From the IMG/VR virus record IMGVR_UViG_3300032235_000621, positions 1 through 27,263 of that record: DNA of 27,263 nt; one strand, given 5' to 3'. The translations under genes were made by a program, and so were the position numbers. This document shows, piece by piece, positions 15,100 through 23,425 of the stretch. Every line of letters starts with the position of its first letter. The stretch's first letter is position 1. The notes beneath the pieces were generated by a model that saw nothing but the letters and a program-made list of their open reading frames with translations, ran no database searches and was not told the DNA's origin. This DNA is from a virus.

Positions 15100-15807
15100 T
15101 TAGTAACCAAATCTGGCTTTATAGGTAGCGTATAGGGATTGTACAGTGGCCAAATCCAACACCCCGTTATAGACTTTGACAAATCCTATGTCAGCTGTTT
15201 GGACTTCGCTGCCAGCTGATCTGCTGAATAATCTCAATTGATTAAACCCGCCACCAGCAGCATTGGTTGAAGAAAATGCCACTGAAGTTGGTTGAACGCT
15301 GGTTGCAGTGTACAATTGTCCCAACGATGTTGTGGTGTTCCAAGTTGCCCAGCCAAAATGCCATACAAGATCAGCACCTGATCCAGGCAAGTTTACTGAA
15401 AAGTTTGGATAAAAAGTGTCGGGGTTACCGTTGTACAAGCCCATCAGCCAATCTTTGCTGGCCTCGCTTTGTGTGTTCAGTAGTCGTCCAGATGATGTGG
15501 CTATGCGTTTGTAGGCCATGAATACCGAATAACTTTGTCCAGTGACATAGTTAGGCCCACCGTACATTACATCTGTGCCAGTGGCATTGCTTTTTCTAAA
15601 CACGCCGCCGCTATCTGCCTGCCAGGATATACTAGTACCAGCATTGGCCACTGTGATAGTGAATGCACCTGTGCCCGCTACTGTAGAACCATTTACAGGT
15701 ACAGCTGAATAATTGGCTGCATCTAAATCATAGACCAATGCGGGACCTGAGGCGGCTGCCACTGTACGTTTCCAACTTCCCACAGCGGCCTGCATAATGC
15801 CAGACAT
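15100..15807 (-). CDS. LamG/concanavalin-like lectin-fold virion protein
   Basis: A 235-residue protein. The pattern ALVYDLDAANYSAVP, then YVTGQSYSVFMAYKRI, LVWHFGWATWNTTT and the final TADIGFVKVYNGVLDLATVQ followed by YATYKARFGY is that of LamG or concanavalin A-like jelly-roll domains in phage structural proteins. The classic last strand 'IGxVxVYNxxLxxxxVxxxY' is clear. Such domains bind sugars or mediate attachment. AGGAG lies seven bases before the ATG, and the ATG overlaps the stop of the 969-residue fibre. It probably sits at the tip of that fibre. The ligand is unknown. Confidence 0.75.
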   Translation of the reverse strand: MSGIMQAAVGSWKRTVAAASGPALVYDLDAANYSAVPVNGSTVAGTGAFTITVANAGTSISWQADSGGVFRKSNATGTDVMYGGPNYVTGQSYSVFMAYKRIATSSGRLLNTQSEASKDWLMGLYNGNPDTFYPNFSVNLPGSGADLVWHFGWATWNTTTSLGQLYTATSVQPTSVAFSSTNAAGGGFNQLRLFSRSAGSEVQTADIGFVKVYNGVLDLATVQSLYATYKARFGY

Positions 15808-18716
15808 TAGTTAACTCCTGTACCGTTAATAAACCAGGTATCTGTTCCCACTTTCATCAGTGTAGCCATTCCATAGTTACCCAATGTTCTAGATCCTGCT
15901 GTACTATTTCCAGCCAAGTACAAGGTCACACCTGATCCTGGGGTTACCGTTAAGTTTGCAGCTCCTTGTTGAACAATACTAATAGCAGTTCCTATGTTGA
16001 AGCTTACTGTGGTATTATTCGGAATAGTAATAACGTTAGCACTGTTGGAACTGAAATAATGCTTACCTGCATCAGACAGTGCTAACGTAGCATTACTAGT
16101 GAATACCACTTGTGGAATATCTCTATAACCAATTGCAAAACCATTTATGTTACTAGTTAGATTACCGAGTATAGTAATATTATTGACACTTATTAGACCG
16201 GCATTGGTAACATCAAATCCTGACAATCTTGGAGCTGGGCTTGTTACAAACTCTGCGTTGATACTACCAGGGATTGTTATGTTACCTGCAGAATCAAATG
16301 TCCAGGTGTAACCATTTTTAACAATATTAGCAGCTATATTACCAGTATAGGTCGGCAAGTAAGCAGCCACATTAGTATTGCTGTAAGTTTCTGTAGCTGC
16401 ACCATATGTAATCTTTTTTGTGCTAGTATCGTAATAAAGAATATTTCCAGTTGTACCACTGCCAATAGGATCTACATAAAATCCTGTACTAGAGCTATTA
16501 AGTACACTACCAGTAGCATTGAACACAATAGTACTGGCCGACATAGCCCTTGCTAACCTACCAATAGCAATAGAATAATTACCGTCAACGTTTGCGCCGT
16601 CACCTATTGCAACTGTAGCTATATCGCTTCCGCCTGATCCTCCTGCGCTAGAACCTATTGCAACTGCACCGTTACCTTGGAATGATCCTCCTGCGCCTGT
16701 ACCTATTGCTATTGCATCGATTCCTTGATTGGTCGCGGCAGCTCCAGTACCGATGGCAACAGAATTATTACCTTGATTGTTCTGTGCCGTAGTTGCACCA
16801 ATAGCAATAGCATAATTGCCCTGATTGTTAGTAGCAGACGTCGGACCAATGGCTACTGCTGAAAATCCTTGGTTTGTGAATCCTGCTGAAAATCCAATCT
16901 TTACATTGGCAACCGATGTCAAATAAGCCGCCACGTTGGTATTGCCGTAATTACTGCTTGCTGCAATGCCAGTTAACAATGCTCCATTACCGATGAAATA
17001 CGATCCTGTTATGTTTCCACTGGCAACTATATTATTAGCAACAGTGATATTGCCACCTGTCAAAGTTGTGCCAACTACTAAATTCGTTTGGATACCAACT
17101 TGGCCGTTTACGGAACCATAGTTCAGTGTCAAGTTTCTGGAACCATTTGGAGCTAACAAGTAGCCCAATCCGCCAATACCAACACCTGCGGTTGGAGAAT
17201 ATGTTGTATTGGGTGACAGAATTAACGATCCACTATCATCGTAAATTGTCGCGCCATTTGTGCTGCCAACAGCCTTAAATTGTATTTTGCTTGCTGCACT
17301 TGCAGCCGCCATTATTATGTTGCCCACTGACAAGTTACCAGTATAGGTCGGCAAGTAAGCAGCTACATTGGCATTGCCATAATCCCCGCCCACATTACTC
17401 GATATTACACTACCATTAACTGACAGTTGTCCATTTGCGGTAACTGTGATTGGCACTCCGCCCAAATACATTGTGCTGTTACTTAACCACAAATCTTTCC
17501 ATTGTCTTGTGGCACTGCCTAAATTATAGGTAACATTAGCACCAGGAACTAAGCCTGTAGAATTAATTTGTGTAATTACATTTGCATCTTGCGGTGCACC
17601 AACGAAGAAATTAATATTTCCAGTAGTCGACCCAATAACTAAATTACCACGGCTTACGCTACCTGGACCAGTGACATTATTACCAACAGCCAATAAATAA
17701 ACGTCGTTGGGTTTGATCACCTCAAAACCAGGAAAATTATAAGTACTACTAGCAATTCCCAAATCTACATAATGTGTTGCATCTGTGCCATTATCAGCCG
17801 TACCAACAAAATCAGAGCTAGATAAATTTCCTGAATTTAAATTTTGATGAACTATCTGACTATAAGAATTAACATTGGCATAAACTTGTACAAATGCTGT
17901 TGGAAAACTGCCAAATACGTTTGCATTTGAAGAAATAACTAAATTACCAATAGTTTGGGTAGTATAGTTTGCATAAAATTTTGTATAGTCTATATTATCG
18001 TGAGTAATTTTTATGTAAGACGGAGGACCGTTTACATGTACAAACCCAGATAGTCCTTCACCTGGTGTATAGAATGAATAACCAACTGAACTACTTTTAC
18101 TTGCGGTAAAATCTGTGGCACTAAGTTGTCCATTGAAATTAAAATCAAATGCGTTGGAAATAGTGTTAAAACTCATACGGCCGTTGTTGGCCCATAGATA
18201 AATGGTAGAATTTAGTGCGCCGTTTGTAGCAGAAATTCTGGCATCATTATTTGCAACAGTAACCATGGTGCTAAAGTTGTTTGCGGAATTAGCAGTGATT
18301 AAAAATGCATCTGTTATTAATAAATTGCCAGCAGAAATATTGCCTGTATATGAAGTAAGATATGCTGCTACATTAGCGTTAGAATAGTTAGTAGTAATAC
18401 CACTTAACAAGGAGCCATTACCGACAAAATAAGACGCGGTTACATTTCCACTAGTGGTTACTCCATTGTTTAATACAACAATTCCAGTCCCATCGGGATC
18501 AATGACAATGTTAGCGTTGGATACTGTGCCGAATATAGTCTGATTAGAAACATCAAGATTTCCCAAACTAAAGCTAGCTGGATGGCCTCCTTGCGTGACG
18601 CCATCGTGAATATTCAAGGTCCAGTTAGTTGTATTAACTGTAAGTTCACCTTCTGGCCCTGTATAAGTAGAACTTACATTAGCGTTACCACGCTTCCATT
18701 GGACTGTTTTGCTCAT
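15807..18716 (-). CDS. Large fibre with YadA-like beta-roll
   Basis: A 969-residue fibre. Residues 1-50 (QWKRGNANVSSTYTGPEGEL ... LNIHDGVTQGG) fit the Mtd-type N-terminal attachment domain. A module reading NVAAYLPTYTGN, with variants, recurs four times. Residues 602-725 are YadA/Hep_Hag head repeats of about 14-16 residues (NYAIAIGATTAQ; NNSVAIGTGAAA; IDAIAIGTGAGG), a left-handed parallel beta-roll known from bacterial trimeric adhesins. FYVDPI...NILYYDTSTKKITYG follows, a motif often found after such rolls. The last 85 residues are paralogous to the end of the 760-residue fibre. GGAAG precedes the ATG. A host-binding role is inferred. Confidence 0.88.
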   Translation of the reverse strand: MSKTVQWKRGNANVSSTYTGPEGELTVNTTNWTLNIHDGVTQGGHPASFSLGNLDVSNQTIFGTVSNANIVIDPDGTGIVVLNNGVTTSGNVTASYFVGNGSLLSGITTNYSNANVAAYLTSYTGNISAGNLLITDAFLITANSANNFSTMVTVANNDARISATNGALNSTIYLWANNGRMSFNTISNAFDFNFNGQLSATDFTASKSSSVGYSFYTPGEGLSGFVHVNGPPSYIKITHDNIDYTKFYANYTTQTIGNLVISSNANVFGSFPTAFVQVYANVNSYSQIVHQNLNSGNLSSSDFVGTADNGTDATHYVDLGIASSTYNFPGFEVIKPNDVYLLAVGNNVTGPGSVSRGNLVIGSTTGNINFFVGAPQDANVITQINSTGLVPGANVTYNLGSATRQWKDLWLSNSTMYLGGVPITVTANGQLSVNGSVISSNVGGDYGNANVAAYLPTYTGNLSVGNIIMAAASAASKIQFKAVGSTNGATIYDDSGSLILSPNTTYSPTAGVGIGGLGYLLAPNGSRNLTLNYGSVNGQVGIQTNLVVGTTLTGGNITVANNIVASGNITGSYFIGNGALLTGIAASSNYGNTNVAAYLTSVANVKIGFSAGFTNQGFSAVAIGPTSATNNQGNYAIAIGATTAQNNQGNNSVAIGTGAAATNQGIDAIAIGTGAGGSFQGNGAVAIGSSAGGSGGSDIATVAIGDGANVDGNYSIAIGRLARAMSASTIVFNATGSVLNSSSTGFYVDPIGSGTTGNILYYDTSTKKITYGAATETYSNTNVAAYLPTYTGNIAANIVKNGYTWTFDSAGNITIPGSINAEFVTSPAPRLSGFDVTNAGLISVNNITILGNLTSNINGFAIGYRDIPQVVFTSNATLALSDAGKHYFSSNSANVITIPNNTTVSFNIGTAISIVQQGAANLTVTPGSGVTLYLAGNSTAGSRTLGNYGMATLMKVGTDTWFINGTGVN

Positions 18717-18764
18717 TTATATCTTCCAAACATTTGTTATGTACATACTTATCAAAATTCTCTA

Positions 18765-19508
18765 TTACTTTGTATTCAACGCTGCGGACAAATTGTCAAT
18801 GAACGGGTAATTTTGATTAAACCCTACAAAGAAATTAACATCAAGTACAGAAATTATTGCACCAGCAGGCGCTCCAGTTAGGCTACCAGTTTCCCACATT
18901 GCTGCTACATACTCGGACCCAGTAAATGCACTGGTCATTGCAGTGCCTGTGCCCAGGCTAGTAAACGTACCTGGTCTTCCAAAAACAATACTATTAGAAC
19001 TATTAGCTAATAAAAATTCAGGTTGTACTGTGACTGCTGCACTATATGCATATTCTGTTGAACTTCTTACAACATTGCCACCGCCTAAGGTAGTCACAAA
19101 TGTGTCAATGGCATTATCCCTGACTCCAAGATCACTGTTTTCACCTAATATGAACATGGCTCCACCACTTTGTAAATAGTTGAACAATTTACTAGTAGGA
19201 TTATTGGGATTTGTCACATACGGGCTCGCATAACCAATATCCCAAATATGTGCAAACTGTGACAAGTTTAATGTGTTTAAATCTGCATAACTTTGAACCA
19301 AAGAAGTTGTAAATCCCAAAGTTGCTTCTCTTGCCTGTATTACAGGGTAGATATTGGTTGCAGGATTTATATCACCAGAATTATTATAATAATTAGTATC
19401 CCCGCCCGGGCCATCTGTTAAAGGATCATAAAAAACGAGAACATTTTTTTTATACCCTCTGCTAGCAGGTCTATTATAGTTAAACCCAAGTCTACTTGCT
19501 CCTATCAT
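18765..19508 (-). CDS. Putative alpha/beta (GATase-like) fibre-associated protein
   Basis: A 247-residue protein. After [20 protein letters not shown] comes an alternating strand-helix pattern (NVLVFYDPLTDG; FAHIWDIGYAS; LFNYLQSGGAMFILGENSDL; DTFVTTLGGG). This resembles the flavodoxin-like fold of GATase1/ThuA-type domains, with the phrase 'yLqsGGamfilGEN'. No complete catalytic triad can be assigned. The C-terminal half is Thr/Ser/Gly-rich like a structural protein. It lies between the collagen-like protein (overlapping TAATG) and the 969-residue fibre, so it is probably a virion component. An enzymatic role, for example on host surface glycans, is only a possibility. Confidence 0.5.
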   Translation of the reverse strand: MIGASRLGFNYNRPASRGYKKNVLVFYDPLTDGPGGDTNYYNNSGDINPATNIYPVIQAREATLGFTTSLVQSYADLNTLNLSQFAHIWDIGYASPYVTNPNNPTSKLFNYLQSGGAMFILGENSDLGVRDNAIDTFVTTLGGGNVVRSSTEYAYSAAVTVQPEFLLANSSNSIVFGRPGTFTSLGTGTAMTSAFTGSEYVAAMWETGSLTGAPAGAIISVLDVNFFVGFNQNYPFIDNLSAALNTK

Positions 19509-20497
19509 TATGCATATCCAGTGGTTAATGTTGCATAATAATTTGTGCCATCATAGAACATATTCATTATGTCTATAGAATTGGCCGCAGTGCTTAAAGT
19601 TTTAAAATTGCCAGCAAATTTATAATTTGCGTTAGGAGTTAATAAACGATTTCCAGTGGCATCTTGGATAAAAATTAATGTTAAACTTTGTCCAAGTATC
19701 ATATCAGTTGGCGTAGACAAAGTTACATTTCCAGTCAAAGTTGAAGTCTGTACAGATCCGTTAGATCTATTTGGTGTAAATGTTCCAGAAACATTGCCAA
19801 CAGAATATAAAGTATCAATTGGCCCTGGTATGGTTACAGTTACTATATTAGAGACATTCGTTGCAGTTACACCTTCTCCCACAAAATTCAAAGTAGAAAC
19901 ATTACCGGTAATTGTGGTTCCTTCGTCTTTTACTGTAATTTCTGACCCGGGTCCTTGTGGTCCTTGTGGTCCTGGTACATTACTGGTACCTGCAGGACCT
20001 TGTGGTCCTTGTGGTCCTTGTGAACCTTGCGGGCCTGATCCTTGTGGTCCTTGTGGTCCTTGTGAACCTTGCGGGCCTGAACTACCAGTAAAACCCACTG
20101 GGCCTGGATTGCCTTGTGGTCCTTGTGGTCCTTGTGGTCCTTGAACTCCAGTGGGTCCTTGTGGTCCTACTTCTCCTTGTGGTCCTTGTGGTCCAGTATT
20201 ACCAATTGGGCCTTGTGAACCTTGATTACCAATCGGACCTTGTGGACCTTGTGGGCCTGGCACGTTACTAACGCCGCTTGGACCTTGTGGTCCTTGTGGT
20301 CCTTGTGAACCGGTGTTGCCAGCCTGACCCTGCGGACCCGTAGGTCCTTGAACACCCCTTAATCCCGTTACTCCAGCCGGTCCTTGTGGTCCTTGTGGCC
20401 CAGCTACGGTGCTGTTTGCTCCAGCAGGTCCTTGTGGTCCTTGTGGTCCTTGGGGGCCTGTTGGGCAAGGGATTCCTAATAGGCTTTCTAAACTCAT
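19508..20497 (-). CDS. Collagen-like fibre protein
   Basis: A 329-residue protein. Residues 14-184 are Gly-X-Y triplets dominated by GPQ, GPA and GPT, which fold as a collagen-type triple helix. Short breaks (ANSTVAG, SGVSNV, TSNV) interrupt the triplets. The C-terminal 145 residues form a beta-rich trimerisation or tip domain ([36 protein letters not shown]). Collagen-like segments are known in phage tail fibres, where they act as stiff rods. AAGGAA precedes the ATG. It lies directly after the BppU-like protein, which may anchor it. Confidence 0.9.
   Translation of the reverse strand: MSLESLLGIPCPTGPQGPQGPQGPAGANSTVAGPQGPQGPAGVTGLRGVQGPTGPQGQAGNTGSQGPQGPQGPSGVSNVPGPQGPQGPIGNQGSQGPIGNTGPQGPQGEVGPQGPTGVQGPQGPQGPQGNPGPVGFTGSSGPQGSQGPQGPQGSGPQGSQGPQGPQGPAGTSNVPGPQGPQGPGSEITVKDEGTTITGNVSTLNFVGEGVTATNVSNIVTVTIPGPIDTLYSVGNVSGTFTPNRSNGSVQTSTLTGNVTLSTPTDMILGQSLTLIFIQDATGNRLLTPNANYKFAGNFKTLSTAANSIDIMNMFYDGTNYYATLTTGYA
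19946..20458 (-). repeat. Tandem 9-base repeats encoding Gly-Pro-Gln
   Basis: Imperfect tandem copies of GGACCACAA (seen on the plus strand as ttgtggtcc) encode the collagen-like triplets. Runs of identical units, for example around 20105-20145 and 20285-20310, make slippage or recombination likely, so the triplet number may vary between related phages. Confidence 0.9.
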
Positions 20498-20506
20498 GTT
20501 TGTTCC

Positions 20507-21106
20507 TTAAATTGTTCCAAAATCATACATTGCGCTGTTTATCCCGTCACCCACTGATCCAAGATCTAAAGCCGCAGGCTGATCAACTGGGTAGGCTGAA
20601 TTACTTACATATAACTGTCCAGCTCCGCCGTAATTGTCATCAACGTATGATGCCACATTTCCCCAGCAAGTTTGTATTTTTACATTATAATTATATTGTT
20701 CTCTATCTAACTGCACTAAATCTAACCCAGTTAGTGTAACGTATCCCAACCCAGCAGCAGCATTGCTCATTACTACATTTGCACTTAATACCACATTGGC
20801 ATTAGAAAAAACATAGTCATCGACCACGTTAAATGTAAGTAAATGTCCGGTTACATCAATGGGTTTTTGATCTGCATTTTTTACTGCAATCTTAACAACA
20901 TTGGTAATGCCTTTGTAAATTTGTAATGGTCTGGTATACACAACTCTATTCCTTTGAGGGATTTCTACTGGTATTAGACAAGTTGAACTGATGTCAAATT
21001 GCACATCCACAGTATTGTCATAATAGTAACTTATAACGGTTTGCATCACATATTTAGTTGCTTTTCCATATTCAACATATACAAAATTTTCGGTAATAAA
21101 TATCAT
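20507..21106 (-). CDS. BppU-like baseplate/fibre adaptor protein
   Basis: A protein of up to 199 residues. The segment RPLQIYKGITNVVKIAVKNA followed by QKPIDVTGHLLTFNVVDD matches the N-terminal beta-sandwich of upper baseplate proteins (BppU family), which hold receptor-binding proteins. A second beta domain follows (YVTLTGLDLVQLDREQYNYN) and the end is Gly/Asp-rich. The ATG at 21106 has no clear ribosome-binding site; GTG/ATG codons 20-21 (near 21046) are an alternative start giving MQTVISYYYDN. It is the first gene of the adhesion operon, diverging from the plus-strand gene that begins one base beyond. The adaptor role is inferred from fold pattern and position. Confidence 0.6.
   Translation of the reverse strand: MIFITENFVYVEYGKATKYVMQTVISYYYDNTVDVQFDISSTCLIPVEIPQRNRVVYTRPLQIYKGITNVVKIAVKNADQKPIDVTGHLLTFNVVDDYVFSNANVVLSANVVMSNAAAGLGYVTLTGLDLVQLDREQYNYNVKIQTCWGNVASYVDDNYGGAGQLYVSNSAYPVDQPAALDLGSVGDGINSAMYDFGTI
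21095..21102 (+). promoter_or_regulatory. Probable late promoter AATAAATA
   Basis: Seven of eight bases match TATAAATA on the plus strand. It is followed by TCATT and then the GTG start of the plus-strand gene. The spacing is the same as at 2725 and 11354, which supports it despite the mismatch. Confidence 0.45.
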
Positions 21107-21107
21107 T

Positions 21108-21482
21108 GTGGATTTAGTTTACCAAAATTTATTAGATCAGTACCCCTTTTTAAGTTTTCTTACTTATGGGGGTAATGAATATATAGGAATTATTCAAAAC
21201 CTGGATGATGTAATTACCAGCATCTATGATTTCGGGTTACTTAAAACTCCTGATCAAAAACGACTGTATTTAGAATTCGGGGAAGTATGGTGGTGGGAAA
21301 GTAATAGGATGGTTCCTATTAATATTTTTCTAAAGTCAGATTGGGGTGTATTTAGGCCCACACTTAAGACTTTTAACAGCAAAGATGTAGAATTGAAATA
21401 CGGACCCGCGTTGAGTCTTAAAGAATCTGCACAAAAAAGATCAAAAAGAAGAAGTATTACACTTGTTCGACGAGTCGTCTAA
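21108..21482 (+). CDS. Conserved T4-like phage protein of unknown function
   Basis: A 124-residue protein on the otherwise silent strand, starting at GTG. It contains DQYPFLSFLTYGGNEYIGII and WWWESNRMVPINIFLKSDW and ends in a strongly basic segment (KESAQKRSKRRSITLVRRVV), suggesting nucleic-acid contact. I recall similar proteins with the same 'QYPFLSF' start and basic end in marine T4-like phages, but no function. No ribosome-binding site precedes the GTG, and a late-type octamer ends five bases before it. Its 3' end overlaps the convergent gene by 26 bases. Confidence 0.75.
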   Translation: MDLVYQNLLDQYPFLSFLTYGGNEYIGIIQNLDDVITSIYDFGLLKTPDQKRLYLEFGEVWWWESNRMVPINIFLKSDWGVFRPTLKTFNSKDVELKYGPALSLKESAQKRSKRRSITLVRRVV

Positions 21483-22065
21483 GATTATCTTCTGTATTAG
21501 TCAGCAAATTCATATGAACTACTACCAAATGAGCATATGAAATTGCATGTGCTTTTTTAAAGTAATATCCGTCGTCTTGGGGTTTTTCAAATACAGTTTC
21601 AGCAACTTCCGCCCAAGGAAGCCCAATTAAGTGTCTTTTAGCAGGACGAATAACACTTAAAAACATGGCCATCCTGGGAATACTATTCACAGCTTCTGGC
21701 ATCTTGATTAATGTATCATAATGATTACCAATATGAATTAACTGCCCACAGAACTCTCGATCATATAATTTAGCCCAGCTAGGTTCTTGAGCCATTAACT
21801 GTTCTAAATGATTTTCGTTTTTTACTTGTTGGTACAAGCTAACATTTAAAAAATCTAATTTAAAATACCCACGGTCTTCAGCCGTCTGATAATCCAGACT
21901 GGATTGACCAGTATACGGATCTTTGGGGATATCTGTAAAGTACACTCCAGTATTATGCTTACTTAATTTGCCATCTTTGATAATGCTGGCAGACGTATGC
22001 TTTAGTAAACCAAGAATCTGATCCCTGTTGGCAAAATCAATGTCAATATCTGACTTAAATTTCAT
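21457..22065 (-). CDS. Conserved T4-like phage protein of unknown function
   Basis: A protein of about 202 residues from the ATG at 22065 (overlapping ATGA with the upstream stop, AAAGG in front), starting MKFKSDIDIDFANRDQILGL. A TTG eleven codons earlier is less likely. Well-defined segments are HNTGVYFTDIPKDPYTG, EDRGYFKLDFLNVSLYQQV, REFCGQLIHIGNHYDTL and AISYAHLVVVHMNLL. I remember close relatives next to replication genes in cyanophages, always unnamed. No membrane segment is visible. It lies last in the clamp-loader message. Confidence 0.75.
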   Translation of the reverse strand: MKFKSDIDIDFANRDQILGLLKHTSASIIKDGKLSKHNTGVYFTDIPKDPYTGQSSLDYQTAEDRGYFKLDFLNVSLYQQVKNENHLEQLMAQEPSWAKLYDREFCGQLIHIGNHYDTLIKMPEAVNSIPRMAMFLSVIRPAKRHLIGLPWAEVAETVFEKPQDDGYYFKKAHAISYAHLVVVHMNLLTNTEDNLRRLVEQV

Positions 22066-22745
22066 AGTCCCGCCTTTTGTAAAATATCTTTGACCCATTC
22101 TGTGTCTGCTGCATAGTCTGTAAACTTACGTTGCCAATAATCGGGATCAATCCAGGGCATTAGGATTGCCAGTTGTTCTTGATTCAATGAACTAAGAAAA
22201 TCAATTCCACTGGAACAGTTAAACACTATCCAAGGGCTAATACGTCCGTTTGAAATATGATGAACTATACGATTGCCAGACCCTAATCTAAAGTAATTAT
22301 TGAAGTTATTTTGCAGTATTGTATCAATGTCTGCGTAGTCTTGCATTTCTTTTAAGGCACGCTCTATTGCATCTTGTACAGCTTCTTTTTTCATATACTC
22401 AGATAACCATTCCAAGTATAGCACTTCTTTACACCAATGATCTAATTTTTTATTGTTCTTTAACAACCAATTTGTAAAATTACTTACATTGATACATCTG
22501 ATTGCTGTTACATGTCTGCCATATTTGACAAATGCAGTATAGTACGGACTGGTTGCAAAATCTTCGTAGGTTTTTAATCGAGCACTGCCTTGGGATACTT
22601 CGTAAAATTTTAAATAAGACTTGAACCCGAGCTGGACTCCTGTTTCATTTTGCTGTTGCCATCTACGTTTGGGTTCACATAAATGTGCAATCAGAGTACT
22701 TTCTTTAATATAAGATTTACCACAATACCGACAACTATAGCTCAT
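22062..22745 (-). CDS. Zinc-finger conserved phage protein
   Basis: A 227-residue protein. The N-terminus has a C2HC zinc finger (C5-R-Y-C8-G-K, H21-L-C23), as in DNA-binding fingers. The helical body includes NETGVQLGFKSYLKFYEVSQ and SPYYTAFVKYGRHVTAIRCI, and the end IDPDYWQRKFTDYAADTEWV is well conserved in the cyanophage proteins I recall. Its exact role is unknown; the finger and the gp62/replication setting suggest DNA handling. It overlaps both neighbours by ATGA, so it is made together with the next conserved protein. Confidence 0.75.
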   Translation of the reverse strand: MSYSCRYCGKSYIKESTLIAHLCEPKRRWQQQNETGVQLGFKSYLKFYEVSQGSARLKTYEDFATSPYYTAFVKYGRHVTAIRCINVSNFTNWLLKNNKKLDHWCKEVLYLEWLSEYMKKEAVQDAIERALKEMQDYADIDTILQNNFNNYFRLGSGNRIVHHISNGRISPWIVFNCSSGIDFLSSLNQEQLAILMPWIDPDYWQRKFTDYAADTEWVKDILQKAGL

Positions 22746-23425
22746 ATATTATTTTGTTGTATGTAATTATATAGATATTCTACTAAAGGTAGATTTTCGT
22801 TACCTTGATAATGTTTACAAGAAGGGCTAACACCGACGTCGGTACTTGTCGAGCCCGCTTCGTGTAAAAATAAATTACTAGACCATGTATCCAGATTTAT
22901 TAAGCTTTTATTTTCTTGAATACATTTCAATTTCGGTTCGCTTATATGATTTTTCAATGACGACGACATTAGAAATTCATCACCGGGGGCAGAATATATC
23001 ACATGTCGAATATTTCTACTAGTTAAAAAACCACTTAGGCAAATTACATCATGAAAAAACATGTCCATATATTTGTGATTAACATCAAATTTATAACGAT
23101 CCTCGATATATTTGATATATTGATCATTTAAGTTTGCATATCTTAAATTTTTTATTCCAACTGGACTATAGCTGACCCAATGACGATTATAAGATTCAAT
23201 TTTAGGATTCCATGGGGCCGACTGTCTATTCCAAAAGGTAGTAGATATAATTGCAAAATCAACAGGTCGAGTTAATATATATTCTATTGTGCTTGTAAAA
23301 ATCCTATCGTTGCTTGATCCGGGCAAACTAAGATTGAAATAATTTTCGATATTTAATTTTTTAGCCAAGACTGGTAAAGAAGTTCCCCATGCTGCCCCAT
23401 AACTACAACCGTTTAACAACAGCAT
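22742..23425 (-). CDS. SGNH-hydrolase-like phage protein
   Basis: A 227-residue protein. Block I is LLLN5GCS8YG, with Ser8 in the nucleophile place (GCS for the usual GDS). Block II is N31-LSLPG36SSN39, block III is STTFWN66RQSA, and a His near the C-terminus (CKH205YQGNENLPLVEYLY) fits the last block. Unlike the relative at 5558-6337, the serine is kept. Such phage proteins are widespread but their substrates, possibly acylated sugars or proteins, are unknown. AAGGA precedes the ATG, which overlaps the gp62 stop as TAATG. An accessory gene between replication genes. Confidence 0.6.
   Translation of the reverse strand: MLLLNGCSYGAAWGTSLPVLAKKLNIENYFNLSLPGSSNDRIFTSTIEYILTRPVDFAIISTTFWNRQSAPWNPKIESYNRHWVSYSPVGIKNLRYANLNDQYIKYIEDRYKFDVNHKYMDMFFHDVICLSGFLTSRNIRHVIYSAPGDEFLMSSSLKNHISEPKLKCIQENKSLINLDTWSSNLFLHEAGSTSTDVGVSPSCKHYQGNENLPLVEYLYNYIQQNNI

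Noticed and set aside
18714-18722. TATAAATG at the start of the 969-residue fibre
   Set aside because: It differs from the late octamer at its last base and includes the start codon; GGAAG nearby already explains translation from an upstream promoter.
11485-19508. Diversity-generating retroelement targeting the fibre or lectin genes
   Set aside because: No reverse transcriptase and no template/variable repeat pair is visible in the window.
19656-20144. Plus-strand frame rich in Cys-Gly-Pro
   Set aside because: It is the reverse reading of the collagen repeat; the other strand has the real protein with start signals and a non-repeat domain.
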